Shown: piece after piece, positions 1 to 7,952 of the stretch
Layout of the letters: each line of letters starts with the position of its first letter
Numbering within the stretch: position 1 is the first letter of the stretch
Origin: Bifidobacterium vansinderenii
Lineage (GTDB): Bacteria; Actinomycetota; Actinomycetes; Actinomycetales; Bifidobacteriaceae
Direction: 5' to 3'
DNA length: 64,000 bases
NCBI RefSeq assembly: GCF_002234915.1
Contig: NZ_NEWD01000021.1
Span: forward strand, 1-64,000
Position numbers and translations under genes: made by a program
The notes under the pieces: generated by a model
What the model was told of the DNA's origin: nothing
The model's database searches: none
Seen by the model: the letters and a program-made list of their open reading frames with translations, nothing else

Positions 1-391
1 TGGCTGACATGGCATCGCGCAACGTAGACGGCCTGAGCGCCGGCGCGATGCTGAACTCACCAAGGCTCGCGCCCATGATCGAGGGTTTGAAGGAGACTCC
101 GGCGATTCTGCTCGGCTCGGGGGCTATCCGGGAGATGAGTCGATCGACCAATCCCTCGGATGCCGTCTCGTCGACAACCATCCAGCGATGCTTCGAGGCC
201 ATTTTGCCAAGTTCCGTGAGCATCACCGTCTTGCCGCTGCCGCGCGGTCCGGTGATAAGCATGAGCCGGTCGGGGGCGCCGGGGCCGTCGCCAAGTCCCT
301 CATCGAAATCGTCGATGACCGATTCTCGCCCGATCAATACCGGAGGCATGACTCCGGCTGTCGGTTTGAACGGATTTGCCGGAAACGTCAT
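1..391 (-). CDS. AAA-type P-loop ATPase, 3' end cut by window
   Basis: The reverse strand from the ATG at 391 reads open to the window edge (130 codons). An AAGGGAG ribosome binding site lies just upstream of this start. Residues 43-60 carry a Walker A motif (ITGPRGSGKTVML), followed by a KHRWMVVDE segment, as in ATPases that load or sense a partner through a short N-terminal tail (archaeal ATPase / ORC-like AAA proteins). The opening MTFPANPFKPTAG tail with VLIGRE before the P-loop is typical of that group. The C-terminal part lies outside the window, so neither Walker B nor a DNA-binding domain can be checked. Partner and substrate are unknown. Family call fairly sure, function not. Confidence 0.72.
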   Translation of the reverse strand, partial: MTFPANPFKPTAGVMPPVLIGRESVIDDFDEGLGDGPGAPDRLMLITGPRGSGKTVMLTELGKMASKHRWMVVDETASEGLVDRLISRIAPEPSRIAGVSFKPSIMGASLGEFSIAPALRPSTLRDAMSA

Positions 392-442
392 AGAGGTCTC
401 CCTTCTTTATATTCAGGGCGAATATTTTCCCATTATACCCAA

Positions 443-570
443 AAATAGAACATATAGAAAATTAATAGAATAGTATGCAGTATCCAAACGATATGAGCGA
501 GAATGTCTTGTATTGCAATGATACTGGCGATTTCTATGTAGAAATATAGAACAAATAGAACAAATAGAAC
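443..570. repeat. Two clusters of 9-bp AAATAGAAC-type repeats in an AT-rich spacer
   Basis: The gap 392-668 is strikingly AT-rich compared with its neighbours. It holds three head-to-tail copies at 443-470 (AAATAGAAC, ATATAGAAA, TTAATAGAA) and three more at 543-570 (AATATAGAAC, AAATAGAAC, AAATAGAAC), both in the same orientation and about 75 bp apart. They sit upstream of the divergent ATPase gene and the small ORF at 669, so they may be operator sites. They resemble iterons in form only; no replication gene is present. Confidence 0.6.
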
Positions 571-668
571 ATTGTGCCGAGTGCATCTCATCTCCGTGCC
601 GCAATGCCCCGTTCGTCATCGATCGTAGGTAAACTGCCCCGTAACAACTCCAGCGAGGGAGTACAGCA

Positions 669-785
669 ATGGAGAACTTCGATTTCGTGCGCGACGTGTT
701 TCCGGGTACGAACATCATCGACGACATGCTTGCGATTCTCGATAGCGTCAAGCGATCCGCGATTCCGCTGAGCAAGGCCGCGTGA
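669..785 (+). CDS. Small ORF, 38 residues, unknown
   Basis: ATG at 669 follows a good GAGGGAG site with a 7-nt spacer and runs to TGA at 785. The peptide begins MENFDFVRDVFPGTNIIDDM and ends IPLSKAA, mildly acidic, with no signal peptide or membrane segment. I do not recognise it. The ribosome binding site argues for translation, but it could be a remnant of a decayed gene, since it stands alone next to an AT-rich tract. Low confidence. Confidence 0.35.
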   Translation: MENFDFVRDVFPGTNIIDDMLAILDSVKRSAIPLSKAA

Positions 786-935
786 CCGTGTTCGGGCGTT
801 CGTGTGTGACGTTGCCTCGAGGAGTCCTCTCCTCCGTGAGGTGATACATCCTCCACGGCGGTGCTGATTACGATATATCCATGCAAGCGCTATCACTCAA
901 GTGATTGCTGAGATTTGATCGTTCTGACACGCCAA

Positions 936-955
936 TTATCGAACCGGTTTGATAA
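936..955. promoter_or_regulatory. LacI-type operator upstream of GH13 gene
   Basis: TTATCGAACCGGTTTGATAA is a 20-bp palindrome with one mismatched pair and a central CCGG, the classic LacI/GalR operator form. It overlaps the -35 element of the promoter at 949-977, so binding would block transcription. A second palindrome, ATCACT-CA-AGTGAT, lies at 892-905. The cognate regulator is not adjacent. Confidence 0.65.
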
Positions 956-977
956 ACGTGTTCGCTGAGAGTACACT
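949..977 (+). promoter_or_regulatory. Predicted promoter of GH13 gene
   Basis: TTGATA (949-954) and TACACT (972-977) are separated by exactly 17 nt, giving a predicted start near 984 and a leader of about 40 nt to the ATG at 1025. Confidence 0.6.
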
Positions 978-1024
978 GAATTTCGACCACACACATGCGT
1001 CAGACTGGAACGAAGGAGTTTCCC

Positions 1025-2851
1025 ATGGCCAAAGCAGCCAAGTCCGCAACCGATTCCGTGTACAACGACCGTCTCGCCCGCCACTCCGCCGAACTCGACT
1101 GGCTGTTCATGGAGCTGTACAACGATCGTGCCGCTCTCGATGATCTCAAGGCCGCCATGGCCGACGCCTACGCCGCCCGCCCCGCCGACCTCAAGAAGCT
1201 CGACGCCAAGCGCGAGGCCGACCCCGACTGGTACAAGCGCGGCGACATGTTCGGCATGACCATGTACACCGACCTGTTCGCCGGCGACCTCAAGAAGCTC
1301 GCCGACCGCGTGCCCTACCTCGAGGAGCAGAAGCTCACCTACCTGCACCTCATGCCGCTGCTGCAGATGCCGCACCCGCAGAACGACGGCGGCTACGCCG
1401 TGGAGGACTTCGACAACGTCGATCCGACGCTCGGCACCAACGAGGACCTCGCCGCGCTCACCGCCAAGCTGCGCAAGGCCGGCATCAGCCTCTGTCTCGA
1501 CTTCGTGATGAACCATACCGCGTCGAGCCACCGTTGGGCCAAGGCCGCACAGGCCGGCGACCCCGAGTACCAGGACTACTACTTCTGCTACGACGACCGC
1601 ACCATCCCCGACCAGTACGACGCCGTGGTGCCGCAGGTGTTCCCCGGCACCGCGCCTGGCAACTTCAGCTGGAACGAGCAGATGGGCAAGTGGGTCATGA
1701 CCCAGTTCTACCCGTTCCAGTGGGATCTCAACTACCGCAACCCCAAGGTGCTCATCGCCATGCTCTCCAGCGCGCTGCACCTCGCCAACCTCGGTGTTGA
1801 GGTGCTGCGCATCGACGCCGTGCCGTACATCTGGAAGGTGCTCGGCACCAACTGCCGCAACCTGCCCGAGGTGCACACCATCGTGCGCATGCTGCGCATC
1901 GCGCTCGAATGCGTCTGCCCGGCCGTGGTGCTCAAGGGCGAGGTCGTCATGGCCCCCAAGGAGCTCGCCGCCTACTTCGGCACCCCCGAGGCGCCCGAGT
2001 GCCACATGCTGTACAACGTGTCGATCATGGTGAACCTGTGGAGCGCGCTCGCCAGCCAGGACGTGCGTCTGCTCAAGACGCAGATCGACAAGCTCAACGC
2101 CCTGCCCGAGAACTGCTGGTTCGTCAACTACCTGCGCTGCCACGACGACATCGGCTGGGGTCTCGACGAGGACGTGGAGAAGGAGATCGGCATCGATCCG
2201 CTCAAGCACAAGGAATTCCTCTACCACTTCTACGAGGGATGCGTGCCCGGCAGCTGGTCCATGGGCGAGCTGTACAACTACGATCCAGCCACCAGCGACG
2301 CCCGCAGCTGCGGCACCACCGCCAGCCTGTGCGGCGTGGAGAAGGCGATCATCACGCATGACAAGCCGGCGCTCGAGATCGCCGTGGACCGCGACCTGCT
2401 CATGCATCGCGCCATGTCGTTCCTGCGCGGCTTCCCGATGCTCAACTGCGGCGATGAGATCGGCCAGCTCAACGGCTGGGACTACAAGGAGGATCCGGAC
2501 CGCGTGGAGGACAGCCGCAACCTGCACCGCAGCAAGTTCGACTGGGAGAAGGCCGCGCTGCGCGAGGAGCCCGGCACCCTGCAGAACCAGCTGTGGGAAG
2601 GCATGGAGGGCCTGCGCGAGATGCGCGACGACCCGTGCTTCGCGCCCGACGCCTGGGTGTCCACTTGGGACACGCACAACGACGCCGTGCTCGCCGTGGT
2701 GCGCAAGTCCGGTGCGGACACGCTCGTTGGCCTGTTCAACTTCTCCCGCGCGACGCAGAACGTGTGGCTCGACGGTGCTGACGGCCTGATGCCGCGCAAC
2801 GGTGCCGAGCTCGCTCCGTACGAGGCGCGCCTGGTCCGCTTCCACAACTGA
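1025..2851 (+). CDS. GH13 alpha-glucan enzyme, amylosucrase-like
   Basis: 608-residue glycoside hydrolase family 13 protein with no signal peptide, so probably cytosolic. The GH13 conserved regions are visible: DFVMNHT (D159), VLRIDAVPYIW with nucleophile D264, VLKGEVVM with acid/base E306, and RCHDDIGW (H373-D374). The N-terminal helical part before the barrel, the FLHLMPLL-like segment (YLHLMPLLQMP) and the HDDIGWG motif match amylosucrases and sucrose-acting GH13 enzymes better than alpha-amylases. The start at 1025 is chosen because GAAGGAG precedes it at the right distance; the ATG at 995 has no site. A LacI-type operator overlaps the promoter, so sugar induction is likely. Amylosucrase versus a related sucrose or maltose hydrolase cannot be settled by reading. 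Confidence 0.85.
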   Translation: MAKAAKSATDSVYNDRLARHSAELDWLFMELYNDRAALDDLKAAMADAYAARPADLKKLDAKREADPDWYKRGDMFGMTMYTDLFAGDLKKLADRVPYLEEQKLTYLHLMPLLQMPHPQNDGGYAVEDFDNVDPTLGTNEDLAALTAKLRKAGISLCLDFVMNHTASSHRWAKAAQAGDPEYQDYYFCYDDRTIPDQYDAVVPQVFPGTAPGNFSWNEQMGKWVMTQFYPFQWDLNYRNPKVLIAMLSSALHLANLGVEVLRIDAVPYIWKVLGTNCRNLPEVHTIVRMLRIALECVCPAVVLKGEVVMAPKELAAYFGTPEAPECHMLYNVSIMVNLWSALASQDVRLLKTQIDKLNALPENCWFVNYLRCHDDIGWGLDEDVEKEIGIDPLKHKEFLYHFYEGCVPGSWSMGELYNYDPATSDARSCGTTASLCGVEKAIITHDKPALEIAVDRDLLMHRAMSFLRGFPMLNCGDEIGQLNGWDYKEDPDRVEDSRNLHRSKFDWEKAALREEPGTLQNQLWEGMEGLREMRDDPCFAPDAWVSTWDTHNDAVLAVVRKSGADTLVGLFNFSRATQNVWLDGADGLMPRNGAELAPYEARLVRFHN

Positions 2852-2873
2852 GCGGTCGGCTGAAGACTGAAGC

Positions 2874-2909
2874 AAGTCCCCGAACCTCCCCCGAGGTCCG
2901 GGGACTTTT
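2874..2909 (+). terminator. Rho-independent terminator after GH13 gene
   Basis: AAGTCCCCG ... CGGGGACTT hairpin followed directly by TTT, 22 nt after the GH13 stop codon. Confidence 0.85.
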
Positions 2910-2958
2910 GCGTGTGAGGAGTGGGACGTGCCGGCCGCGCGTAGGGCATTGTAGCTGT

Positions 2959-3019
2959 GGCTCCCCTCCCCTCGGAGAGGGGAGCTGGCTGCCGGAGGCA
3001 GACTGAGGGGAGGGCTCCC
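2959..3019. repeat. Family A palindromic repeat
   Basis: One unit: a GGCTCCCCTC/GAGGGGAGC hairpin, then a CTGCCGGAGGCAG mini-hairpin, then ACTGAGGGGAGGG. It sits between the GH13 terminator and acpS. The rest of this gap (2852-3173) shows nothing else recognisable. Confidence 0.85.
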
Positions 3020-3173
3020 ATCCCATCCGCCGAAATACCCTTCCGGCACTACTCTGATCTCAGAAACCAAAACATCGTGAATCGCCCCGCGTGTGGATGA
3101 GCTCCCCGCTTTTCCCCGTATCGCCGTATCGCGATCGCCGTAGCCACACCGTAACCATACAAAGGAGCAACCA

Positions 3174-3635
3174 ATGCCGATCCTGGGACTGGGCCATGAC
3201 GTGGTGGACGTGGTGGCATTCTCCGAGCAGCTGGGCGAGCCAGGCGGCGGCATGCGGCGGCTCTTCTCCGCGCGGGAACTTCGACAGGCCTCCATGCGCG
3301 CGCGTGCGAAGCATGATGGTGAGGCCGTGCATCTGGCCGCGCGCTGGGCCGGCAAGGAGGCGGTGCTCAAGGCATGGTGCGAGGCTCTGGGAGACGGCCC
3401 TGCACCCTATACGCTCGATGACTTCCCGTGGGCCTTCATCGAAATCCTCGACGACTCGCGAGGCCGTCCGCAGGTTACGCTTGCAGCCCCTGTGCGGCAG
3501 GCTCTTGAGGCCTCGATTCCTTCTATGGGCGGCACTCTGCCTACGCCGGCAGCCACTCTCATCTGGCATATCTCTCTGAGCCACGACGGGCCGATCGCCT
3601 CCGCGGTGGCCATACTCGAAACACTTGAACACTGA
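3174..3635 (+). CDS. acpS: Holo-[acyl-carrier-protein] synthase
   Basis: 153-residue AcpS-type phosphopantetheinyl transferase, which moves 4'-phosphopantetheine from CoA to the conserved Ser of an acyl carrier protein. Visible motifs are GLGHDVVDV near the N-terminus (metal-binding D9), FSARE (31-35), RWAGKEAVLKA (metal ligand E62) and the C-terminal HISLSHDGPIASAVAIL strand. Length is slightly above the usual 120-130 residues. AAAGGAGC lies 5 nt before the ATG. In many actinobacteria this gene adjoins the type I fatty acid synthase; no FAS gene is seen here. Confidence 0.93.
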   Translation: MPILGLGHDVVDVVAFSEQLGEPGGGMRRLFSARELRQASMRARAKHDGEAVHLAARWAGKEAVLKAWCEALGDGPAPYTLDDFPWAFIEILDDSRGRPQVTLAAPVRQALEASIPSMGGTLPTPAATLIWHISLSHDGPIASAVAILETLEH

Positions 3636-3790
3636 GGTGCCGTTGCCGTGCAAGGCAGTAGTGAGGCGACAGAAACGCGAAGGCTGTCGATACCCTTTCC
3701 GGTCTCGGGTTCCTAGACTTTGTCATACCGATCAATCGTGAGAGGCGGGGCCTCGAACACGGTTCCGCCGCCGTGAAAGGAGGAACCACG

Positions 3791-4501
3791 ATGACCAACT
3801 CCCATGGGTATCCCAATGATCCCAATCGTCCCAACTTCAATGGCACTCCCGGCGGTGGTCCCTCCGGCAGCGGTGCAGGCCCCGATCCCCGCGGTGAAGG
3901 CCCGTTCACGTCGGACAGCATCTACCAGCCGGTGGATCCGTTCCGCCTGATCGTTGAGGATCTGCCCCGCCGCGCCACGAACATCATCCGTTCGATCTAC
4001 GGCGTGGTGGGTGCCGTGGCCATTCTCGCCGGACTCGCACTGTTGATCATGCCGGGCAAGACCATGCGCGTGGTGGCCGTGGTGCTCGGCATCTACTTCA
4101 TCGTCTCCGGAGCGATGCGCGCGATCGGCGCCCTCGTCGAACCGTTCCTGCCCGGTGGCTGGCGCGTGCTCGACCTGCTGCTCGGCACCCTGCTGGTGAT
4201 CGGCGGCGTGGTGATCATGAAGGACACCGCATTCTCGTCCGAGGCGCTCGCCCTGGTGGTGACCATCACCGTGGGTATCGGCTGGATCATCGAAGGCATT
4301 CTCACCTTGGCCGAATCGTGGGCGCTGCCAAGGTCCGGCTGGGCCATTGCGGCGGCGATCCTTTCGATTCTGGCCGGAGTGATCGTGCTGGTCAGTCCGG
4401 TGCAGTCCACCGTGTGGCTGGTCATGTTCGCCGCCTGCGCGCTGATCGTGCTCGGCGTGGTCTCCTGCGTGCGATCCTTCACCTTCGGCCGCAGCAAGTA
4501 G
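3791..4501 (+). CDS. DUF308 / HdeD-like membrane protein
   Basis: 236 residues. The first 45 or so are Pro/Gly/Asn-rich and polar (NDPNRPNFNGTPGGGPSGSG), followed by about six transmembrane helices in the paired pattern of DUF308 proteins (YGVVGAVAILAGLALLIMPG, VVLGIYFIVSGAMRAIGALV, and so on). HdeD is linked to acid resistance in enterobacteria, but that role should not be assumed here. Start 3791 is supported by AAAGGAGG at 3776-3783; a GTG at 3773 lies upstream of that site and is less likely. A strong hairpin follows the stop. Confidence 0.82.
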   Translation: MTNSHGYPNDPNRPNFNGTPGGGPSGSGAGPDPRGEGPFTSDSIYQPVDPFRLIVEDLPRRATNIIRSIYGVVGAVAILAGLALLIMPGKTMRVVAVVLGIYFIVSGAMRAIGALVEPFLPGGWRVLDLLLGTLLVIGGVVIMKDTAFSSEALALVVTITVGIGWIIEGILTLAESWALPRSGWAIAAAILSILAGVIVLVSPVQSTVWLVMFAACALIVLGVVSCVRSFTFGRSK

Positions 4502-4511
4502 CGCAATGGTT

Positions 4512-4538
4512 GAGGCTCCCCTCAGCGAGGGGAGCCTC
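4512..4538. terminator. Perfect 12-bp hairpin after DUF308 gene
   Basis: GAGGCTCCCCTC AGC GAGGGGAGCCTC begins 11 nt after the stop codon. It is the core of a family A repeat and lacks a clear T-run, so terminator function is likely but not certain. Confidence 0.6.
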
Positions 4539-4561
4539 AGCGGGTTTGCGTGTTGCTAACC

Positions 4562-4707
4562 CACCTCATCCGTCACGCTTCGCGTGCCACCTTCTTCGGC
4601 AAGAATTGACGGACTTCGTCCGGCGTGTTCCCGCTCGCCTGTCAGCTCGCCTGAGTCCTACAAACGCCGCTGGCGTTTGCTATACGGACTCAGCCTTAGG
4701 GGAAGGA
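4562..4707. repeat. Composite family B repeat (long form), copy 1
   Basis: It begins with CACCTCATCCGTC and the ACGCTTCGCGT hairpin and ends with CCTTAGGGGAAGG, as in ordinary family B units. The apical part, however, is expanded by about 110 nt containing GACGGACTTCGTCC, AAACGCCGCTGGCGTTT and GACTCAG segments. The same insert occurs inverted at 10799-10943 and 44031-44174. Confidence 0.85.
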
Positions 4708-4756
4708 TATGTATGGTGTCTTCCTCAACGAGCGAAGTCACGCAGTTGGCTCGTCC

Positions 4757-5965
4757 TCAGAACACGTATTCGCTCAGGCGGTGCATGGCTTCCTCCACGC
4801 GCGACTTGGGCAGCGCCAGGTTCATGCGGATCGCGCACGGATGCTGGAACTGGCGTCCGTCCTGCCACGCCACGCCCACATCCGAACCGCGCTTCTCCAG
4901 CTCCTCAAGCGTCACGCCATGTGCCGCACACCAATCCGTGCAGTCGAGGAACAGCATGTACGTGCCCTCCGGCTTGGCCACGCGAATCCCCTCGAAATGC
5001 GAACGAATGTAGTCCACCGCATACTCCACATTCTCGGTGAGCACGGCCCGCAGCTCGTCCACCCACACGTGCCCCTCGGGCCGGTACGCGCCGATCAGTG
5101 CGTGCATGGACAGCACGTTCATCGCGTTGTAGTGCGTCTTGCCGCTCACCGCGAGCACGCGGTCGCGCAGATACTCGCTGTAGATGATGTGGTAGCTGCC
5201 CACGAGTCCGGCCAGATTGAACGTCTTGCTCGGCGCATAGAACGCGATCGTCCGGTTGCGCGCGTCGTCGCTCACCGACTGCGTGGGAATGTGCTTGTGG
5301 CCGCCGAGGATGATGTCGGACCAGATTTCGTCGGAGATCACCACGCAGTCGTTGGCGCGGTACACCTCCATCGCCCTCTCGATCTCCCAGCGTTCCCACA
5401 CGCGGCCGCACGGGTTGTGTGGACTGCAGAACACGGCCACATGGATGTTGTTCTCCTTGATTTTGCGATCCATGTCGTCGAAGTCCATGCGCCACACGCC
5501 GTCGGCGTCACGCACGAGCGGGCTGTGCACGATCCGGTAGCCGTTGTCACCGATCGAATGCGTGAACCCGATGTACGTGGGGGAGTGCAGCAGCACCGCG
5601 TCGCCGGGCGTGGCGAACGCCTTGAGCGCGCTGACCACACCGCCGAGCACGCCGTTCTCGTAGCCGATGTGCTCCGCGGCGAGTCCGGTCACGCCGTTGC
5701 GAGTGCGCTGCCAGTCGATGATCGCGTTGAAATACTCGTCGGTCGGCTGGAAGTAGCCGAACATCGGGTGCTGCGCGCGACGAATGATCTCCTCCTGGAT
5801 CGTCGGCACGGTCGGGAAGTTCATGTCGGCCACCCACATGGGGATCACGTCGAATCCGGGTTTGGGCGCGGCCGGCGCCATGCCGGGCACGCGTCCCACG
5901 CCGTCCACCGCGATGGCGTCCTTGCCGTGTCGGTCGATGATCGAAGTGAAATCGTACGTGCTCAT
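4757..5965 (-). CDS. MalY/PatB-family PLP-dependent C-S lyase or aminotransferase
   Basis: 402-residue fold-type I PLP enzyme. Visible signatures are the MWVADMNFPTVP start typical of MalY/PatB cystathionine beta-lyases, ENGVLGGVVSAL, HNPCGRVW, VISDEIWSDI and the PLP-binding lysine in APSKTFNLAGL (K247). Members cleave cystathionine or cysteine to pyruvate, ammonia and a thiol; some act as aminotransferases or regulators. The start at 5965 has AAAGGAGCTGAC immediately upstream; ATGs further out lack a site. Transcribed alone, convergent with the DUF308 gene. Family assignment is strong, substrate is not. Confidence 0.87.
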   Translation of the reverse strand: MSTYDFTSIIDRHGKDAIAVDGVGRVPGMAPAAPKPGFDVIPMWVADMNFPTVPTIQEEIIRRAQHPMFGYFQPTDEYFNAIIDWQRTRNGVTGLAAEHIGYENGVLGGVVSALKAFATPGDAVLLHSPTYIGFTHSIGDNGYRIVHSPLVRDADGVWRMDFDDMDRKIKENNIHVAVFCSPHNPCGRVWERWEIERAMEVYRANDCVVISDEIWSDIILGGHKHIPTQSVSDDARNRTIAFYAPSKTFNLAGLVGSYHIIYSEYLRDRVLAVSGKTHYNAMNVLSMHALIGAYRPEGHVWVDELRAVLTENVEYAVDYIRSHFEGIRVAKPEGTYMLFLDCTDWCAAHGVTLEELEKRGSDVGVAWQDGRQFQHPCAIRMNLALPKSRVEEAMHRLSEYVF

Positions 5966-6243
5966 GTCAGCTCCTTTACTTCGTGGACGGGCCGCCGCGT
6001 GCGGTCCCGCATGGCCGTGTGTCGTGCCGTGTGTGGCGCTCCGACGTCCTTCGTCGTCGGAGGGCGCGGGGAAACAGGGCCATTGTACGGGGCGAACATC
6101 GTGCGTGTGCGAATCTTTCCACGGAATGCCATGCGTCGCCGCGAACGACTGATCGTGTGGAACACGCGGTCCGCGCACGGTTTGGCAAAATCGCGCAGGT
6201 ATGTAATAATCGTGACTCGGAAGTTTGACTTGTCGACTTTCAC

Positions 6244-6317
6244 GCGGATGTAGCTCAATGGTAGAGCCTCAGTCTTCCAAACTGATTACGCGGGTTCGAT
6301 TCCCGTCATCCGCTCCA
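6244..6317 (+). tRNA. tRNA-Gly (anticodon TCC)
   Basis: A full 74-nt cloverleaf: acceptor GCGGATG/CATCCGC, D arm GCTC-AATGGTA-GAGC, anticodon stem TCAGT/ACTGA with loop CTTCCAA (anticodon TCC), T arm GCGGG-TTCGATT-CCCGT, discriminator T, and an encoded CCA. It reads GGA and other GGN codons. Confidence 0.97.
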
Positions 6318-6320
6318 GAG

Positions 6321-6347
6321 AACCGTTGGGAAGCCAACGGTTTTTTT
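6321..6347 (+). terminator. Terminator after tRNA-Gly
   Basis: AACCGTTGG-GAAG-CCAACGGTT with seven T residues, starting 4 nt after the tRNA. Confidence 0.92.
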
Positions 6348-6438
6348 GTATCCGGCGTGCACCCGCCGCGTGCGTTGACGACGGACGGCCACGGCGCGAC
6401 GGATGACGACCCGCGACGACCGACCTTCCGGAGGGCAC

Positions 6439-7185
6439 ATGGCAACCGAACAGCAGTCCACAGCACAGCAGTCCGCGGATTCCATGGAAACGGATCCGGC
6501 GACAACGAATTCTCCGACGACCGATCCGGCGACGACCGATCCGGACACGCAGATCGGCCCCGGACACCGTCCCGTCAAACGCACCGACCCGCGCGCCTCG
6601 CACCCGCGAGCGCTGTCGATGGCCGAGCGCGAACGCAAGGAATGGCACAAGGGCCGCTGGATCGTGTTCATCGTTTCGCTGCTCGTGGCGATCATCGTGC
6701 CGTACTGGGTGGGCCGATACATGGCCATGAACGGCACTCAGACCGTGGTCGACGCGATCTCGCCGATCGACCCGCGCGGCGCCGCGCTCATCTCGTGGGT
6801 GGTCACGTCGATGACGTTCATGACGCTCGGCATGGCGGTGATGGAGACGCGCAAGGTGATCTGGCGCGTGCTGTTCATCCTGTCGCTGGCCGTGGAGCAG
6901 CTGATCGCCGGCGTGTGTCTGCTGCGATTCAACTTCTGGTATTCCACGTACGTGGTGTACGGCAACGCGTCGCCGCCGATCAACGCGGCGAACCTCGGCA
7001 TCCTCGCGTCGGCGATCGGCCTGGCCGTGTTCGCCGTGCTGTATGTGGGTCTGCTCGTGCTGATCCGTAAGGACTCGCCGCTCAACGTGCTCACGCGCAG
7101 CTGGTCGGCGCTCGCGATCTTCTTCGTGATCGAGCTGGCGGCGCTCGCGGTGGTGATGTTCGGCGGTCTCGTCACCGCGGTGTGA
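6439..7185 (+). CDS. Hypothetical multi-pass membrane protein
   Basis: 248 residues. A disordered Thr/Asp/Pro-rich N-terminus of about 70 residues (TDPATTDPDTQ and similar repeats) is followed by a basic SMAERERKEWHKGRW segment and about five hydrophobic helices (IVFIVSLLVAIIVPYWVG, VVTSMTFMTLGMAV, VLFILSLAVEQLIAGVCLL, LGILASAIGLAVFAVLYVGLLVL, ALAIFFVIELAALAVVMFGG). No family recognised. Start 6439 is chosen because GGAGGGCAC precedes it; the in-frame ATG at 6403 has no site. It stands alone between tRNA-Gly and rpsO. Confidence 0.75.
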   Translation: MATEQQSTAQQSADSMETDPATTNSPTTDPATTDPDTQIGPGHRPVKRTDPRASHPRALSMAERERKEWHKGRWIVFIVSLLVAIIVPYWVGRYMAMNGTQTVVDAISPIDPRGAALISWVVTSMTFMTLGMAVMETRKVIWRVLFILSLAVEQLIAGVCLLRFNFWYSTYVVYGNASPPINAANLGILASAIGLAVFAVLYVGLLVLIRKDSPLNVLTRSWSALAIFFVIELAALAVVMFGGLVTAV

Positions 7186-7197
7186 CCTCGTTTTCTT

Positions 7198-7232
7198 CCT
7201 CTCCGCCGGATCGCGCTGACGGGTCGGAGAGG
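7198..7232. terminator. Possible hairpin terminator after membrane protein gene
   Basis: CCTCTCCG and CGGAGAGG form an 8-bp stem 12 nt after the stop codon, with a 19-nt loop and no T-run. Weak candidate. Confidence 0.35.
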
Positions 7233-7357
7233 GGAACGCGAGTCGTGGTCCGAGGGGTGTGTATACTTGAATTTTGGCGTGTTTCGCCCGCGGATAGAGA
7301 GCGCCATGAGTATTCCGCTGATGGCACCGCGCAACAAACCAGACATAAGGAGGAGCT

Positions 7358-7627
7358 GTGGCTCTTAGCACCGCTGAAAAGCAGGCAATCATTTCCGAGT
7401 ACGCTACGCACGAGGGCGACACCGGCTCGCCCGAGGTCCAGGTGGCGCTGCTGTCCAAGCGTATTTCCGACCTGACCGAGCACCTCAAGCAGCACAAGCA
7501 CGATCACCACTCCCGTCGTGGCATGCAGCTGATGATCGGTGACCGTCGTCGTCTTCTCGACTACCTGAAGCGCAACGACATCGAGCGTTACCGTTCCCTG
7601 ATCGAGCGCCTCGGTCTGCGCCGATAA
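7358..7627 (+). CDS. rpsO: 30S ribosomal protein S15
   Basis: 89 residues, full length for S15. The family features are visible: [31 protein letters not shown] and [16 protein letters not shown]. It binds 16S rRNA in the central domain of the small subunit. The start is GTG at 7358 after AAGGAGGAGCT. A consensus-like -10 (TATACT, 7262-7267) gives a leader of about 85 nt, long enough for the S15 autoregulation known in other bacteria. pnp lies downstream, the usual order, but a strong terminator separates them. Confidence 0.98.
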   Translation: MALSTAEKQAIISEYATHEGDTGSPEVQVALLSKRISDLTEHLKQHKHDHHSRRGMQLMIGDRRRLLDYLKRNDIERYRSLIERLGLRR

Positions 7628-7637
7628 TGTATTCTTC

Positions 7638-7667
7638 CGCCCGAGCATAACCTGCTCGGGCGCTTTT
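7638..7667 (+). terminator. Terminator after rpsO
   Basis: CGCCCGAGCA-TAACC-TGCTCGGGCG followed by CTTTT, 11 nt after the rpsO stop. Confidence 0.92.
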
Positions 7668-7952
7668 GCATGCCGGCTTTCGGACGGTGGGATGACAAAC
7701 ATGAGGGGCCCCGAGAGGTTAGTGAGGGGCCGGGGAAGTATGGAATTCTGATGCGAGGAGCACGCGGCCAGGTATGCCGCGCCCGGTGTGCTGAGATGGT
7801 GAAGCGAACGGCCGACGGAACGAATGCGGCCGAAAACTGAACAAATCGCAATAATTGAATACATCGCGATAACTGAAGAACTTCAATAACTGAAGAACAA
7901 ACAAGAACACGCAATAATCAAGCAAGTTCGAGTACGAAAAAAGGAGGAACCC
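7668..7952 (+). promoter_or_regulatory. Leader region of pnp
   Basis: 285 nt between the rpsO terminator and pnp. The last 110 nt are AT-rich and contain a run of related words (AACTGAACAAA, AATTGAATAC, ATAACTGAAGAAC, ATAACTGAAGAAC). In other bacteria pnp leaders are processed by RNase III and bound by PNPase; no long stem is obvious here. Confidence 0.4.

Noticed and set aside
443-570. Plasmid or phage replication origin
   Set aside because: Iteron-like repeats exist but no Rep gene is visible and the ATPase is partial; only recorded as repeats.
893-3370. Long minus-strand open frame opposite the GH13 gene
   Set aside because: Val/Leu/Glu/Gly-rich composition and no ribosome binding site; it mirrors the codon bias of the real plus-strand gene.
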